Shown here: positions 46,690 to 60,056 of the stretch, piece after piece
Layout of the letters: every line of letters starts with the position of its first letter
How positions within the stretch are numbered: position 1 is the first letter of the stretch
Assembly (NCBI RefSeq): GCF_026262505.1
Contig: NC_067208.1
Location: forward strand, 15,695,962-15,759,961
Source of the DNA: Trichomonas vaginalis G3
Taxonomy: Eukaryota; Parabasalia; Trichomonadida; Trichomonadidae
Reading direction: 5' to 3'
Length of the DNA: 64,000 nt
Made by a program: the position numbers and the translations under genes
The notes under the pieces: model-generated
What the model saw: the letters and a program-made list of their open reading frames with translations, nothing else
Told to the model about the DNA's origin: nothing
Databases searched by the model: none

Positions 46690-47285
46690 AATGTCATTTC
46701 CCGAAAAATAGAAGCTAGTGTTTCAAAAGGTTTAATGGGCGGTGGCAGATGTGAGTTAATTCACCCGATACTCAAACAACAGTCAAAAGTGTTATTTGTC
46801 AAATGTCAAGAGAAGATGATGATTGAATGGGAAACGATAGAAGACGAAGATGGTATAACAATTAGTTCCTGTAAAAGAACCCAACATATCCTGAAGTTAA
46901 GCGAGACTTAAGATTCTGTGCAGATATTCGAAAACGAAATACCAACAACTTAAAGACAAACTTCAAACTCAGGAGAAAGATTTATGTTCAAGCTTTAGAT
47001 ATAATTTAAATTTGTCGAAAACACAACTGTAAAAGTGAAATCAGTATGTCATCGCACCTATGAAGATTTTGAAAGAACTATTGAAAACTTTGTGAACAGA
47101 GGCAGACGATATAAACAGTCACAAGAAATAGAACCGACGTTAGTTGCTGTGGTGGTTTCATAATAATGTATTGACACAGATATACGTTAATTAAAGGAGT
47201 GAAACGTTGAGCCTAAAAATATAGTTTCACCAGACGGTATAATAAAATATTGACGACCACAACATTTTCATTAAATTTACTTGCT
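46690..47285 (+). pseudogene. 193-residue protein gene, copy B
   Basis: DNA counterpart of 60057-60638 in copy C. Heavily broken. The small minus-strand gene lies just before it at about 46.3-46.67 kb, also broken. Confidence 0.6.
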
Positions 47286-47292
47286 AAAGTAA

Positions 47293-48105
47293 ATGGGCAG
47301 AAGACAATAGTGGTTTATACTATACGACTAAAAACCCTGAGTCAACTATATTCCCTATACAAGACAAACTACAAAGTCGTCAAGGACGATATTGTAACTA
47401 ACCTTAAAACAACGATGACGACTAAAAGCCTGTTTGCCTTTTGACACCAGAAGACGTTTGTGTTGTGAATGGTAAAAAAATACTCCATTATGGAAGATAT
47501 TATCAGAATATACAACAACAGGTTTTGTTGACTTATTTTAATACTTTAAGTACGGATGTAACTATGTGCTCAACTAGAGGTCAGGTTCATTATGTTTGGA
47601 TGTCCGACTGAGTTACTATAACGTATGGCGTATAATACAAAAACTTATAATTCTGGTTTTTACTACCTACACAGTTTCCTTAACAGGAAAAGGTGTCAAC
47701 AAGGTGTCTATATCCATTGACATTAAGCACCAATTAATATTGTGTTTCAAAACTTAGGTTCAAAAGTGTTTATCCGAATGTTGACAGAAACATTTGACAA
47801 AAGATACTCTGCGTATAAACAACCTTTCTCTGCTGTTTGCCTATTGTTCATTCGAATCAGATTTTCAGCCTTTAGTACAACGTCAAACACTTTAGCAAGT
47901 ATCATAAACGTTACACCTTGAGTTGAGCAAACTTTGTTCTGTAAAACTTTTATGTTCTATGTATTTGTCAATGAACGGCAGAAAGTTTACGAATTGAAGA
48001 ATGCCAACTGGTGAAAGATTGTATACAAGAACAACTTTCAACAACAAATTAGTCAAAGAACACACAAATGAACAACATGGACATCAACCAACAGTCAAGA
48101 ATAAA
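47293..48105 (+). pseudogene. Penton-like gene, copy B
   Basis: DNA counterpart of 34305-35111. Heavily broken. Confidence 0.7.
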
Positions 48106-48132
48106 AAAATACTTTTTTTTTTATTTTTATAA

Positions 48133-49440
48133 ATGTACAGAATAGCATGGTTTCAGATTTTTTGAACTTCCAAGCTTCAGAACTATGTGTCCATTTAGAG
48201 ACGTATAATAAAGCAGGTCGAGGAATTGTGCAACGTTCAGTCATTTATGTGACTCTGCCCCAGAAATGTTATGTCATGGAAGAATGGGGACTGGTTGTCT
48301 TTAACAAACCTAAGTCAGCAACAATATGTTGAACAGAATGTAGAACAGAAACTTAAGAAATAAAGTTCGTACAAGTTTGGCATGAAAGATGTTAGATGTG
48401 TGGGATAATACTTATTTTTCAGAAATTGTGAATGATTTCCTTTTCTCAGTCTGTTGGATCACCTATAAAAGTTTTTTATGACACTTCTCCACTTTATTCT
48501 AATTTCACTGGATATAAATATGAAAAAGTAGAAATGGAATAACACCATTCTTATTAGAAGCTTGGTTAGTACATGTCAAAGAAAATTATATGCCAATTGG
48601 AAAACGAATAAGGTTTATGAGTATATCTTATGTTGATCGTGTTGCAAAATCTTACAACATCCAAGTGCTAAAAATAGAACTGCTCTCATTATAATTGGAA
48701 ACAAGGAAACGGTGAAACACATTCTTTTACAGATATCTTATGCAAATCTGTTAGAGGTGTATTCGAACTGAATATGACAAACTTAGAAACATCTGTAGGC
48801 AAGTTTAACTCTCAATAGAGAATAATGAAATTATCGTTTTTGCAATGAACTTCAAATATAGATATACAACAAAGTTTTGAAAACTCAGATGCTTTGAAGA
48901 GTCTTATAACAGACAAAGTTGGAGTTGTTGAATAAGAAAGTATAAAGACCAAAGAGTTTGTGAAAATGTTGCAAACTTATTATGGTTTCAAACAATGCAT
49001 TGTTCCGATTGAAGTTAGAAAAGTTTGACAGAAGATATGTAAGTTTGTCAGAACGTCAAAGATATCTCATATGCAAGATAACAGGAATATTTTGAACGAC
49101 TTAGCAGAAACTTTTGGACATCTGACTTTTACAACCACTTGTTCTCATATTTCATGGACATTAGATATCTGTTAGTTCAAGTCCAGACAAATTCAACATA
49201 CCGAAGAGAGACAAACATTGTTAGAAGCAAAAACAAGAAGTGTATCATGAACTGTTCGTAGATGAAACTGACTTTGTTTATTTAGATGAAAGGGTCTTTA
49301 TAATGATGATTATAAACAAATATTGTTCAAGAATAATGGGTTATAATGGCAGCCTTCTAAACGTACATTCTTGGCAAATGTCAAAAGTCTTTTAGATGTT
49401 CAGAATGGTGTATATACAAAGAAAATTTTTTCTGAGTAAA
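48133..49440 (+). pseudogene. SF3 helicase gene, copy B
   Basis: DNA counterpart of 35141-36376, with the same A-run/T-run leader. Heavily broken. Confidence 0.7.
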
Positions 49441-49477
49441 TTTTAAAAAAAATATTTTTTATCCGAAATAGAAAAAG

Positions 49478-49925
49478 ATGGCAAAATTCTCTCAGTCCAA
49501 CAAGTACAATGAACAGAAGTCAAAGACAGAACTAGACCCGCGCGCTATTCGCTTAATTTGGAATGTTTAACTTCTACCGGATTTTTGAAAAGTCTACATT
49601 TGAACAAAAGTTTGGAACATGCACGCAGTTAGTTTGCTATTGTGACTAAAAATGGTGCGAAAGTTTGAAGAATTAGAATAGAGAGGTTTGTTAGCAGTCA
49701 AAGAAAAGTTTTGACAGAAGGTTTTCAAACCCTTAAAGAAGGCAACAGCATACAAACTTGGTTATAACCTTAATGAGACCTAAAGAAAGCAGACGACTCT
49801 GAATATTTATGAAGTTAGATAAGTTGAAGTTCAAGGTAAATTGGGTAAAAAGATTTTAGTAGTCTAAGCGTGGTTTGGCTCCTAAAGAGGAAGCAGAAGC
49901 ATTGACATTGACCCAGAATGTTCTA
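49478..49925 (+). pseudogene. 139-residue protein gene, copy B
   Basis: DNA counterpart of 36413-36832. No HNH gene stands before it, as in copy A and unlike copy C. Heavily broken. Confidence 0.65.
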
Positions 49926-49939
49926 AAATAAAATTTTAT

Positions 49940-50425
49940 TTTTTACATGTCAAATTTCTTTTTCTCTGGCTCTGGCCTGGCTCTTTTCTTCTCTTCTTCT
50001 TACTTTTCTTTTTTCTTTCTTTCTCTCCTCTTTTCTTTCCTTCTTTTCTGGTGGAGTTAAATGTCAAATTTTCTCAGAACCATATTTATGTAAAGTTTCT
50101 TTTGTCCTTTAAATAGCTCTTCTATTCCTGTTTCCTATTTCAATCTTCAAGAACAGCGCATGTGTCTTCTTTGCATTCTAAGAACTTTTGTTGGACTTCA
50201 TCTCCTCCAAGAGGGCGTCCATCTCTGTCAATCAAGAGTCTGTCATTGACCAAATTTTTAAGACTGCTCTGCTTTAATGTTTATGGTTCTTGTCATATTC
50301 CCAGAAACAGAACTTAAGACAAATTTCACCTTCTTGTTTACACTATGTAAGATTTTATGGTCGACAGATTTTGCCTGTCAAAAAGTTTGTTTCTCGAATA
50401 TAGATACGCGAAAATCGCTAGACAA
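49940..50425 (-). pseudogene. Charged-tail protein gene, copy B
   Basis: DNA counterpart of 36849-37304. Heavily broken. Confidence 0.65.
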
Positions 50426-50459
50426 TTTCTAAAAGATAAAACTTTTAAATTTTTCTAAA

Positions 50460-51375
50460 CCAATATTTAGACAAAAAAGTTTGCTGACATTGACAAAATT
50501 TTTGGAGAATGTTTTGAAGACAGAACAAGAGGAAGTTTATGAAAAATGCTCAGATAAAGCTATACATGACAAGTTTCTTATTTGCTCAGAATGGTATAAC
50601 AGGTCCTAATTGACCACCTGGGTCGGGTAAGACTTTCACACTTATCTTAAAATGGCTGCACAACAAACCAAGCACTAGATGAAGAAGAACCATTCTATGA
50701 GTTTAGTTGTCATTTGTAGTATCTTCTGGTCAAATTTGACCACACGTCAATGTCGTTAAAATATATAAGAAGTCTAGTTAGTATGTACTAAACGACTCTC
50801 TTGAGTTGTTAGATTGGATAAAAGAAGTACAAAGAAGAGTTTTGAAGTATAAATGCTATTAATGAGTATATAATTCTAAGTTTTAAAGACCAAAATGAGG
50901 AAATTGCAAAGAATATAGAGAAAAAACACTTCAGAAAAAACAGAAAGAAGATAGAATACATTTCGAAGAAATTGCAATCTTACGATTGGACAAGACTTAC
51001 CCTCATAGATGTCTTCTTATCTTAGATGACCTTTGACTTCTCAATCCTTTGTTTAAAGAACAGAGAACAAGATATGTGTGAATTCTTACACAGAAGCTCA
51101 AGACACTTTAACATCTCAGTTGTTCATTTGTGTACAGAACAGCAAAGAGTTAAGTCAAGATGTTAAAAACCAGATACTTACTGAACATTATACTTTTCCC
51201 CTGGATTGTCCGAAGACGATTTCAATGGAACTTATGAAAAAATGAGTCCATGGCAGGTAAGTTTGGACGAACATGAACTATGGGAGAAAGTACAAAGTCA
51301 TACAAGACCGCTCAATACTTCTTTCAGAAAATTCATATCTAGCAAACAAGTTCAAATTGTAAAAAAAGTCAATAA
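50460..51375 (+). pseudogene. Packaging ATPase gene, copy B
   Basis: DNA counterpart of 37341-38213. Heavily broken. Confidence 0.7.
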
Positions 51376-51499
51376 AAATAAATGGTTCAATTTACTCTGC
51401 TTGTTTTGAAGTTGTCAACATAATCCTTGTTATTTTTCACGGAATTTCATGAGTTTTTGGCTACCCTGTAAAAGTCGGTCTAGAAGAAATTTCATGAAA

Positions 51500-51815
51500 T
51501 TTGGTCATTTTTTTCAGCAAAAATATATTTTTAGGGTAGAAGGGTAGTATTACCTCCGTTTTCTACCTCATTTCCTACCCCCAGTTAATTTTATAAACGT
51601 TTCACATGGTAAACGTTGTGATTTTTTTAAATTTTTGTGAAAACTCAACGGTTTGACACAGCCTAAAATTATTTTTTATCCAGAATTTTGTTGGTGTGAA
51701 ATTCAAATAAAAATATATTTGTAGGTAGATGGGTATCTCTACCCCGATATCTAACCTCATTTCTACGCCGCAGTTATTTATAAGCGTTTTACATGGTAAC
51801 ATTGTGGAATTCGTG
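51500..51815. repeat. Duplicated palindromic intergenic block, copy B
   Basis: Counterpart of 38340-38630. Confidence 0.6.
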
Positions 51816-52740
51816 AAATTCTAAACAATTTCGTAAGCTTCTATTTCTTCTGTCAGTACATCGAATGTTTTACAACAATGCCGAAGGTTTCTTTGATATT
51901 TTCTTCTTGAACATCCTGAAAAGAAGGCAATCTCAGCTGTTGGCTAGTTTTTGTTTAGAAAAATGTCCATACATGTCCATTTTATCTTCTGCTGGTTTTG
52001 CTGCTCTCTTTTAAGGTCAAGCATAGTCGTTTCTCCCGTACGTTTCTATCTCTTTGACGGGAGTTAAGTTATATTTCCTAAATTGCTGCTTACATTTAGA
52101 ACATTGTGGGTTTCCATTTTTTTGCGTTATATTCTGCCAACCTTACCTGCTAGTATGACAAAGGCGTCAAATTGCTCCTCTTTAACTCAAAAGCTGGCTG
52201 GTTTTATTTGTTCAATTCCATATGCTTACCTCTTCTATCTTTAATCTCTTATCTGCCATACACATTCAGCAACTAACGAACAAAGTTGTCGTAGGTCCTT
52301 AACTTCCCCAGATTGTATATTGTCAGAGATGTTTCTTATATACATATCGCAATCTGTCCAATGACTTTGTGGTTGGCAATGAAATCCAGAAACTCATAGT
52401 TAACCTTTAAGTATGAAACTTCTTATTTCTACTGAAGTCAGTTGCTTTGACTTCTATTTTCATCGATTCAAGGAAATAGTGAAGCTTTTTGTTTGTGAAA
52501 TTTCGGCAATTTGGGTAAATGGTCAATAATATCCTGCATTCATAAAGATATTCTTCATTTGTTTTCATCTTTCGCACAACCAGTCCAAAGTACTTGTTTT
52601 AAAAGTTCTTGCTTTATCTTCTGGATTTTTTGTTTCGGAAAGTATAATGGAAAGGAATGAAGCCTTTTCATCTCTACCCTAACATTTGAAGTTGGTTTCA
52701 ATGACTAACGAGTTGTGGTGCTGTTGTTTGCTACAATGTT
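51805..52740 (-). pseudogene. 304-residue protein gene, copy B
   Basis: DNA counterpart of 38597-39511. Heavily broken. Confidence 0.65.
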
Positions 52741-53117
52741 TTCTTACAATAAAAATAAAAAAAAAATATTTTTTTAAAAAAACCAACTTTTATTTTTTAT
52801 TTCGGGAAACTCATGACAGAATTCAAGAGGGTAGAAAAAGGTTTTAGAAAAGAGGGTTATTATCTAACCTTCTACCTAAAATTATTTTTGCGATTCATGA
52901 GTTTTGGTTGAAAGAATACGGTGGAGCCAAAAGTGGTCGACCTCAAAACAAGCATTTTCTGTAAATAAAAATTCACATGAAAATATGAGGTTGAAAAGGG
53001 TTAGAAAAGAGGTTAGATATACCCATTCTACGCCTAAATTATATTTTTTGCTGCCAATTCCCCCGCCACAAAATTCAAAATTGTAAACGGTTTAATAGAA
53101 AAAAGTGTTATTTTTTC

Positions 53118-53585
53118 ATGTCCTGACAGACTCGAAGGTGCAACACTTCCAAAATACCGACGAACTCGAAGAAGCAGTCATGGCAGTAATGTTCTTGACA
53201 ACTTCTTTTGAGTTCTCCAGGAACACCTTGGAAAATGCTGAAGAACTCCGACACAGAGAATTCCTGGAGAAATTTGCACTCAATACTACCTTGGAACAAA
53301 CAAAGGGTAAACAAAAGGGTAAAAATTAAGCCACCTAAAAAACTTAACGTTTAAAAAGTGACATTTTTATGAGTCTCCGAGTACGAGAAAAACTTGGTCA
53401 GAATGTTAGCAGCTTTAACTTCCCTCGAGGAGGATGGAAGCGTTTACATTACGTAAAAGGGTTAAAAACAACGAACCTGGATTGCGTACCAAATTCGCAT
53501 TACATGAACCATGGAAAGAGTATCGAAAGGTTTCCTAACATAGAGAAAACCCAGCTCTAAACAACTCAGAAAAGAAAAGAGTAAA
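53118..53585 (+). pseudogene. Two small protein genes, copy B
   Basis: DNA counterparts of 39875-40069 and 40110-40310, in the same order. Both broken. Confidence 0.6.
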
Positions 53586-53639
53586 AAGTTAACTCGTAAT
53601 TGTTGTTTTTTTTTACTTGTATGGGGCAGCTGCGAAGAA

Positions 53640-54520
53640 TGAAGTCACCTATCTCGGTCTTTGTCTTGACAGTTGGACTGCTTCTTCGAGTACGTCTGTT
53701 TTAACGGTCCTTCCAGCTGGTGTCTGACCTTCGGTAATTGCGCATGTTCCCTTGACGAGCCTCCAACTGTAATGGCTTGTAGGGATGAAGAGTCTCGTCA
53801 GACTGCTTTGAGGTAGTCTTACGGTCACAAGAACCGAATCTGGTGGTAGAAGTCGAAGTCGGTGCGATTTTGAGGGAAGAGAGTGAGAAGCCTGTCCTTC
53901 TTCCATTGGGGTAGTAAGCATACTCTTTGCGTAAGCGGTTCAGACCTCTCTCGAACCTCTTGTGGTCTCTCATTGGATTGAGATCTGGAATGTGGGGTCA
54001 GGGTTTTTGCGATAAACATCTCAGGGTTGGGAAGTAAGGCATGCTGAGGAGGAGGGTAGTTTCGGGGAAGCCCTTGGTGGTGGGTTAGTAAACATTGAGG
54101 TTGGAAAAAATTGGTAGTAAATCGGAGGTAACTTTGCTGGAACTGAGGTTGCTGAAGGAACCTGGTTGTGGTTCACTGCAGCTTTTCGGTTTCTTCTGGT
54201 TGGGAATTATTGGGCCTCGGTGGTGGGACGTCGGACATCTGTTTGTAGGCTTAACCGTCGGAGGAAAAACTTTCCTGTCGGAAGGAAAAAACCTTTCCTG
54301 TTCGGAAGGAAAAATCCTTTCCCTTTGTCGGAAGGAAAAAACCTTTCTGTCGGAAGGAAAAACTTTTTCTGAAGTTCGACCAAAAGTTCCTCAAATTTTC
54401 GAAAATTTGAATGGTTTAGCGGACGGACAACTGGAAGAGTTCTTCCCTGTCGTCGGGAAAATTTTTCCAGTTTGTCGGAAAAATTTTTTTCCAGTTTGTC
54501 GGGAAAATAATTTTTCCTGT
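53640..54520. other. Pro/Ser-rich gene and palindromic repeats, copy B
   Basis: Counterpart of 40375-41190: a broken minus-strand gene, then the GGAAGGAAAAACC and GGGAAAATTTTTCC repeat families, whose unit numbers look similar. Confidence 0.6.
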
Positions 54521-56395
54521 CGGATGGAAGGACTGCGGAAATGCCAGAAGGATTTGACGAGGCAATTTTACCTTATAGAGATAAAATGAAGTTGGTTTAA
54601 GCAGTACTTGCGCAGGGTAACTGAGCCAAGGTCAAGTTTCACCAAGTATTTCTGGAAGGTCTACACTTCAGCTGAGTCTTCGACTTGATTCCAATTCAAA
54701 TACCAGACGGGACAGCTCTCAGCGAAACAATAGAGACAAAAGAGAAGCTCTTGTTTAGTTCCTAAACAAACAGTCCTTGGTAAATATCAAACAAGGAGAA
54801 CCCTCAACCCCTTGCAAATGGGCAATTCAGATCTCTCCTTCACTTCTTCGGGTCCAGCCGTTCTACATAACCTGTGAAGGCGACATTCACCATTCTTTAC
54901 AGTTTCAATAAATCACTCTGTTTTTTTACGAGTAATCAAAGCGGCTTCTGGTAACTTTCCTTAGAGGCAAAAATGGCAGTGTAACATTTTTTCAGTTTTT
55001 TGAATGAAGCAAGTTAAATATCGTCAACCACACAACATAACTCAATAGAGCGATGCAAGTATTTCAAGCCTGGATTTGAAGGCTTGAGAACGGACATAGA
55101 CGGCGAGACTTGAAGAGCTCAAACTCACAATATTGCACAACCAAAATATGTCACAAAGTGAGGAACAGATTGACTCCACTTAAGCTACAAAGCTTACTCT
55201 TGACCTCATGGATACGTACCGTTTATAGAATACAAGAGGTGGAATAAGACAAATTAAAACTTAAACTTCATAAACTACGAAAGCTATACTCTCACAAAAG
55301 TTAGCAGAAAATGAGAAACTTTTACCAGAGCTACTTACATGTTAAGGGACTTTACCTTCCAAACCAGTCCCGGAGACAAGATGATTTGAATTTGTTCGAT
55401 CTTGTGGACCAAATCTTGATGAATGCAAGCTTCACAGATGTTTTGAAACTGGATCCTCAACATATCCAGAATATAACGTATATGCCTGACTCTTTCCGCA
55501 TCTCAAAAGAACGTTTTTTGGCTTCTATGTTCGAAAACTTTTATCGAAGGACAACATAACGTTCAGAAGAGAACAAATATTTATTTAAACTTGTTTTGAT
55601 AATGACTTTAACGTCATAACAAGCGTTTTTGAAGTAAACCGTCATTTCATCAAAACCACTTCCTTTTTTACGATGTCTCGAAAAGCCCCGAAAGAGCCGA
55701 AACACGAATGGCAGTATGTCCTTTTCAATGTTGTCCAAGACAAGCGCCCAGTACAAATATCAAATTAATTGTCTTGAAAAGCTCATCTGACACATCGCGT
55801 ATTAAAACTCTCCAAGGTAAGTCTTATGAAGAGATGACCAAGCTCAAGCGATGGTCCTCATGAAACCAAGCTCCAATGAGCCCAAATCTGAAGATTTTGC
55901 GGAAACCTTGCGCAAATTTACGGAGAGAGAACGAGACCTTGCCAGACTCATCTAACGTTTTCTTCGAAGAATAGACGCCGATCTGGAAGGTACTCGGAAC
56001 AGGACAGAACAGCTCCAACACGTAATTCCGTGAAGTACCAAATTGAAGAAGGTAATTTCAGAGAGAAGAAGAGGAAAACGAGAAGAAAGAGGAAGCAAGA
56101 GAAACACGAAGATAAGGAAGTTTGGGCACCCTTGTTGCCGATGCGTTATCGAAATTTCCCAACCCTACCCAATACAATCCCGCAACGAAGGAGACGGCCA
56201 AGCGTTCTCTACCCCCAGTCCTCTAACAACTTGGGACACTTGAGCCTTAACCTTCGGATCGGGTTCAATTCATGGGCAAGCGCTTGTTCGTTCAATGGGT
56301 TCCAAATCCAGAAAAAACGACGAAGGTCAGACACATTGACGTGACAAGCTCAACAACCGTAAAGGAGAACCTCGAGTGGTTCTAAAAACGAGTAA
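54520..56395 (+). pseudogene. Coiled-coil genes and HNH relic, copy B
   Basis: Counterpart of 41193-42929 in the same order. All heavily broken. A stretch near 54.9-55.0 kb (AATCACTCTGTTTTTTTACG and following) has no counterpart in copy A. The region ends just after the HNH relic, where copy C begins. Confidence 0.55.
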
Positions 56396-56430
56396 AAAAA
56401 TTTTTTACTTTTAGGGGGAAACCCCGAGTA

Positions 56431-58080
56431 CACCAAATGGGATATAATTCAAACCTGGAAAATACAAGCTCGCTAAGGGATATGATTTAATAGCATATCA
56501 TCCAAATGACATGAACGAATTTACTCCGAGATATTTGATGTCAGAGCTAAATGACAATAAACTTTCGTCATGAAACGCGTAAAAAATAGAGACGGAACGA
56601 AAGAACAAAAGCTTATGAATGCGGATGACGTAGATAGGGAAATTGTTAAAACGGTCTCGGAATATATGAAATGCCAGCAGATGAGGTACAAGAAACTCCA
56701 CAGGAAGAAGTTCAGATACAACCAGACATGGAAGAAATAGTTCAGCAACAACAGCTAGAAGAGCCTGAAGGAAACGAAAAGTCACTCCTTTGGAAACTAA
56801 CTTCACAGAACTAGATGAAGATTTGGAACAGCCGAAAAATCTTGACCCTCAACAAGAGCATGAGGTGAATATGGAATCTTTCCAAGAGTCTAAGAAAGAT
56901 TCGGCTGACATAGTAGAAGAATATCGAAAAATGTTTGCCGACATACAAAAGACTCCAACACCAGATGAAAATATTCAGCATAGAATGGAAGACTGAAAAA
57001 AATGTACACAAATACAACAACCCTTTTTACTTACGAGCATTTAACGTTCAATCTTCGGATGAACTCGGTGAAATAAAAGGTTAAATTTCAAGAAAACATA
57101 TAGAAATGAAACATTGTTTAAAGTTCATTCAGAACCTAACCAATATGGAAACAAACCTACTTTTGTTTCTGCAGACGATGGAACTACAATGAGATGGGGT
57201 CATAAAGCTAATTCGGATAGGTGGTTCATAAACTTACAACCTCAATTCCAAGAAGTTGTAGACGCAATGGAAGCGAATGGTGAACGAGATATAGCTGGTA
57301 TTTTCAGCGCGGCTTTAATGCCATTGAAAGATATGAAAGATGCAGATATTTTGGACCAGTATGAAATGAACATGGCTGATGGAAATATAACACCTGACGT
57401 TCTAGAACATTTATCTCAAAGAACTACACAGAACCATAGAGATGGTATATTTGGTGAAGAGTTTAGAAAGAAAGTTAGGGAGAGAGAAGGAAGAGAACCT
57501 ATTGTACATGACCTTGCAAACGAAAGTTTACAAAATGTCATAAAAACTTACTTTGCAGACAATGAACGAGAAGGGATGAATATTTAAGAAAACTCAAATG
57601 GACAGTACCAAATGAAATGTTAGTATTGAAAAACATGTTCCTTGACAAAATAAAACCAACTACAGAAATAAATGACGAAGACTGAAAGATTGGGTAAAGC
57701 TTTCCCATTCACAAAAGATATTGTTGGTAACATGGAAAGAAAACCAGAATGGCTACAAAAACATATATTTGGAAACGAGCTTATTCCATATGGACAGGCA
57801 CTGTTTGAAGAGCTTGAACCTGAAACTCAGGAAGAGAGTCATGCAAACAATACGCGAAGACTCAAATACAGACTATGACAAACTCTTTCTAGGATATAGG
57901 TTACCTGAGATGGGCGACCAGAGCCAAAAGGCAAAAAGGACATGGGAAATTTGCAACATACTAGATGAACATAATGCAAAGATGCAACAACTTCAAGCAG
58001 AGGGCAATGAAGGAAAAAGAAGAGTTAAAAAACTCAGTCAGGAAGAAAGTAAAGCTTGGTCGGAGTGGGTTCTATTATGA
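56431..58080 (+). pseudogene. Large coiled-coil protein gene, 3' half, copy C
   Basis: Counterpart of 30.10-31.75 kb. The N-terminal basic and Pro/Gln parts are absent because the copy starts inside the gene. Broken at several places. It ends with EESKAWSEWVLL and TGA, 39 bases before the capsid ATG. Confidence 0.65.
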
Positions 58081-58119
58081 CATATAAATCCAACTATTCT
58101 ATATTTTTACTCATATGAA

Positions 58120-59725
58120 ATGTACGCCGCTCAGAATATAACGCCAACAGTTTTGGATGCCATGAATGGAAATGTTTCCGAATGGTATAACGAATGCGAC
58201 AATGCCATTAGAAGGTCAGAAATAGTTCCTGGAACTTACGAATATACAACTGCTGTTTCTTATGGAAACGTAGGTGAGTTTGGAGAAGGTTCTTCAACAA
58301 CAGTAGATATTGCTTGCGACAGGTTTCATATAATTTCTATTGACAACTCTTTCTTATACGTGGAACAAGACATTGAAATAAAACCTTCTGCCAAGTTGTC
58401 TGACAAGAAAGGTTGCAATGGAATTTTCTATGTCGGATACCAATATGCTCCAGAAGTTTTCATGGGATATAAGATATATTCTAACTCTGACTTAGTTCAA
58501 ACAGTAACATGGGCAAACTATGAATGGTTCGCTTTGAGAAACTCAGTACAACCACAAGCTAGAGAACAAACAGACCAGTATGCAACTATTGAGAAAATAA
58601 GAAGACTTGACCCTAACGTTCCAGGAGTTTATGTTAACCTTTCTGGACAAACTGCAGCAGCAGTAACCAAAGTAAAACTGAAACTTAGAGTTCCTTTGTC
58701 ATCTTTCCTCATCTTCAGGTTTTTAAGATACTTGCCAAACTGGGCAGGAAAAATTTCTATCGAACTTACTCCAAGCAAAAATAACTTAGTCATTGCACCA
58801 ACACAAGACCCATTCACTCTTACAGAAGTAGTGGGAACAAATAAAATGTCATTCGCCGACTTTTGCAAAACAAAGTTGACTTAGACTTTGGTTTCTCAAA
58901 CCTCAACACTGAAGTAAACTATTATTTCAATGCTGCTGGAGATGCTTGGGACCCAGTTAAGTTCACATGCGAAAAATTTGAATGCAAGAGAATAGAAAGC
59001 AGACTTGCAGTCTATATGTTGGACCCAGATATTTCAAATGCTTTAGCTGCCAAATATATTGCAGTTCCACTTATGTTCCCTATACACCAAATATCTGTCA
59101 AAGACTTTGCAGGTGAAGTTGGAAACCAAAGTGCTGACCCAGGTGCAAGAACAGATATTGCTTTAACAACTGCAATGAAACATGCAGATACTATGTTTGT
59201 ACTGTTCAGACGAACTATAAATGACTATTCTTGCTTCTACAACCCTGGTATTAAATACCATATAAACATAGATGGCAAATATATCCAAGAGAAGAATATT
59301 CTACAGTTGAGGATATGAGGTCATACAACTTGACATTAGATGCTATGAACTTTAACAACAACTTCACAACAACCATTAACCCTGAAATGCAAAGTTCTAT
59401 TATGCCATATGTGAAAGTATGGACTCATACAGGAGGTCAAAAAACTCAATATACAAATGGAGACCGTTCAAACTTTTGGCTTGGCATTCCATTTGCTGAC
59501 TCAGAAGACTTTATGGGTGGTATTTCAACTGTTGGTACAGTTCAAATACAATATACTGGTGACAGAGACGGTCCAGATGAATTGAAAGCAAAGAAGTTTA
59601 CAAAACCAATAGCACTTTTCACGGAAGATGCTCTTTTGAAGATTCGTTCGATGAAACCTGCTGGGGCTCCTCAGATTGGCATAACGACAGCTTCCATCGA
59701 GCAGATTTTGGCAGCAGGTCAGTAA
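58120..59725 (+). pseudogene. Major capsid protein gene of M2, copy C (broken)
   Basis: About 535 codons overall. Begins MYAAQNITPTVLDAMNGNVS; the KLKLRVPLSSFLIFRFLRYL block lies about 185 residues in, and the end is SIEQILAAGQ. Strand-rich, with IHQISVKDFAGEVGNQ in the second half. About two breaks. It is the best-preserved M2 capsid copy in this window. Confidence 0.7.
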
Positions 59726-60038
59726 GTTGTTCTTGAACTGACTTCTCTCCGTCAAATATTGACAGTACGCCAGTTTTGACATAGTATTGTATTATAAACT
59801 TACCTTTAGAAATATCGGTCAGTTTTGTTGTTATATTTTTGTCTGCTTCAAGAACTTTCACCATTTCAGTTATACCAACTTTCTTTGCTTTATGAAAATA
59901 TTTTGGTTCAGCAAAGACTGCTATTCTATAACATTTACCATTGTTTGTATAAAGAACTATTCTGTCAATGTATTTGTATTGTTTGTGTGTGTAAACTTTG
60001 TTCTGCTTCAATTCGAAGAGATACTCGAATACGTCCAT
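59619..60038 (-). CDS. Small M2 protein, minus strand, copy C
   Basis: 139 residues. Begins MDVFEYLFELKQNKVYTHKQ; core KYIDRIVLYTNNGKCYRIAV and TDISKGKFIIQYYVKTGVLS is strand-rich, with a Ser/Glu end. The last 36 codons overlap the capsid gene end on the other strand, so the true end could be shared or altered. Function unknown. The ATG is 19 bases from the divergent gene at 60057. Confidence 0.45.
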   Translation of the reverse strand: MDVFEYLFELKQNKVYTHKQYKYIDRIVLYTNNGKCYRIAVFAEPKYFHKAKKVGITEMVKVLEADKNITTKLTDISKGKFIIQYYVKTGVLSIFDGEKSVQEQLTDLLPKSARWKLSLCQSEEPQQVSSNESSKEHLP

Positions 60039-60056
60039 CTTTTTATTCTAAGTAAA

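Larger units (their letters stand above)
45445..56430. mobile_element. Maverick M2, copy B, dense with small length differences
   Basis: Follows copy A from about 32.59 to 42.97 kb in the same order and direction. Base identity between length differences is very high, while one- or two-base gains and losses occur roughly every 10-30 bases and hit coding and non-coding parts alike. There are hundreds of breaks, so no gene is readable. This pattern fits uncorrected single-molecule reads or a collapsed assembly better than evolutionary decay, which would show more substitutions. Both borders fall inside element genes, not at terminal repeats. Confidence 0.8.

Noticed and set aside
45445-56430. 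Programmed frameshifting as the cause of the many breaks in copy B
   Set aside because: The breaks are everywhere, including non-coding repeats, and absent at the same places in copies A and C.
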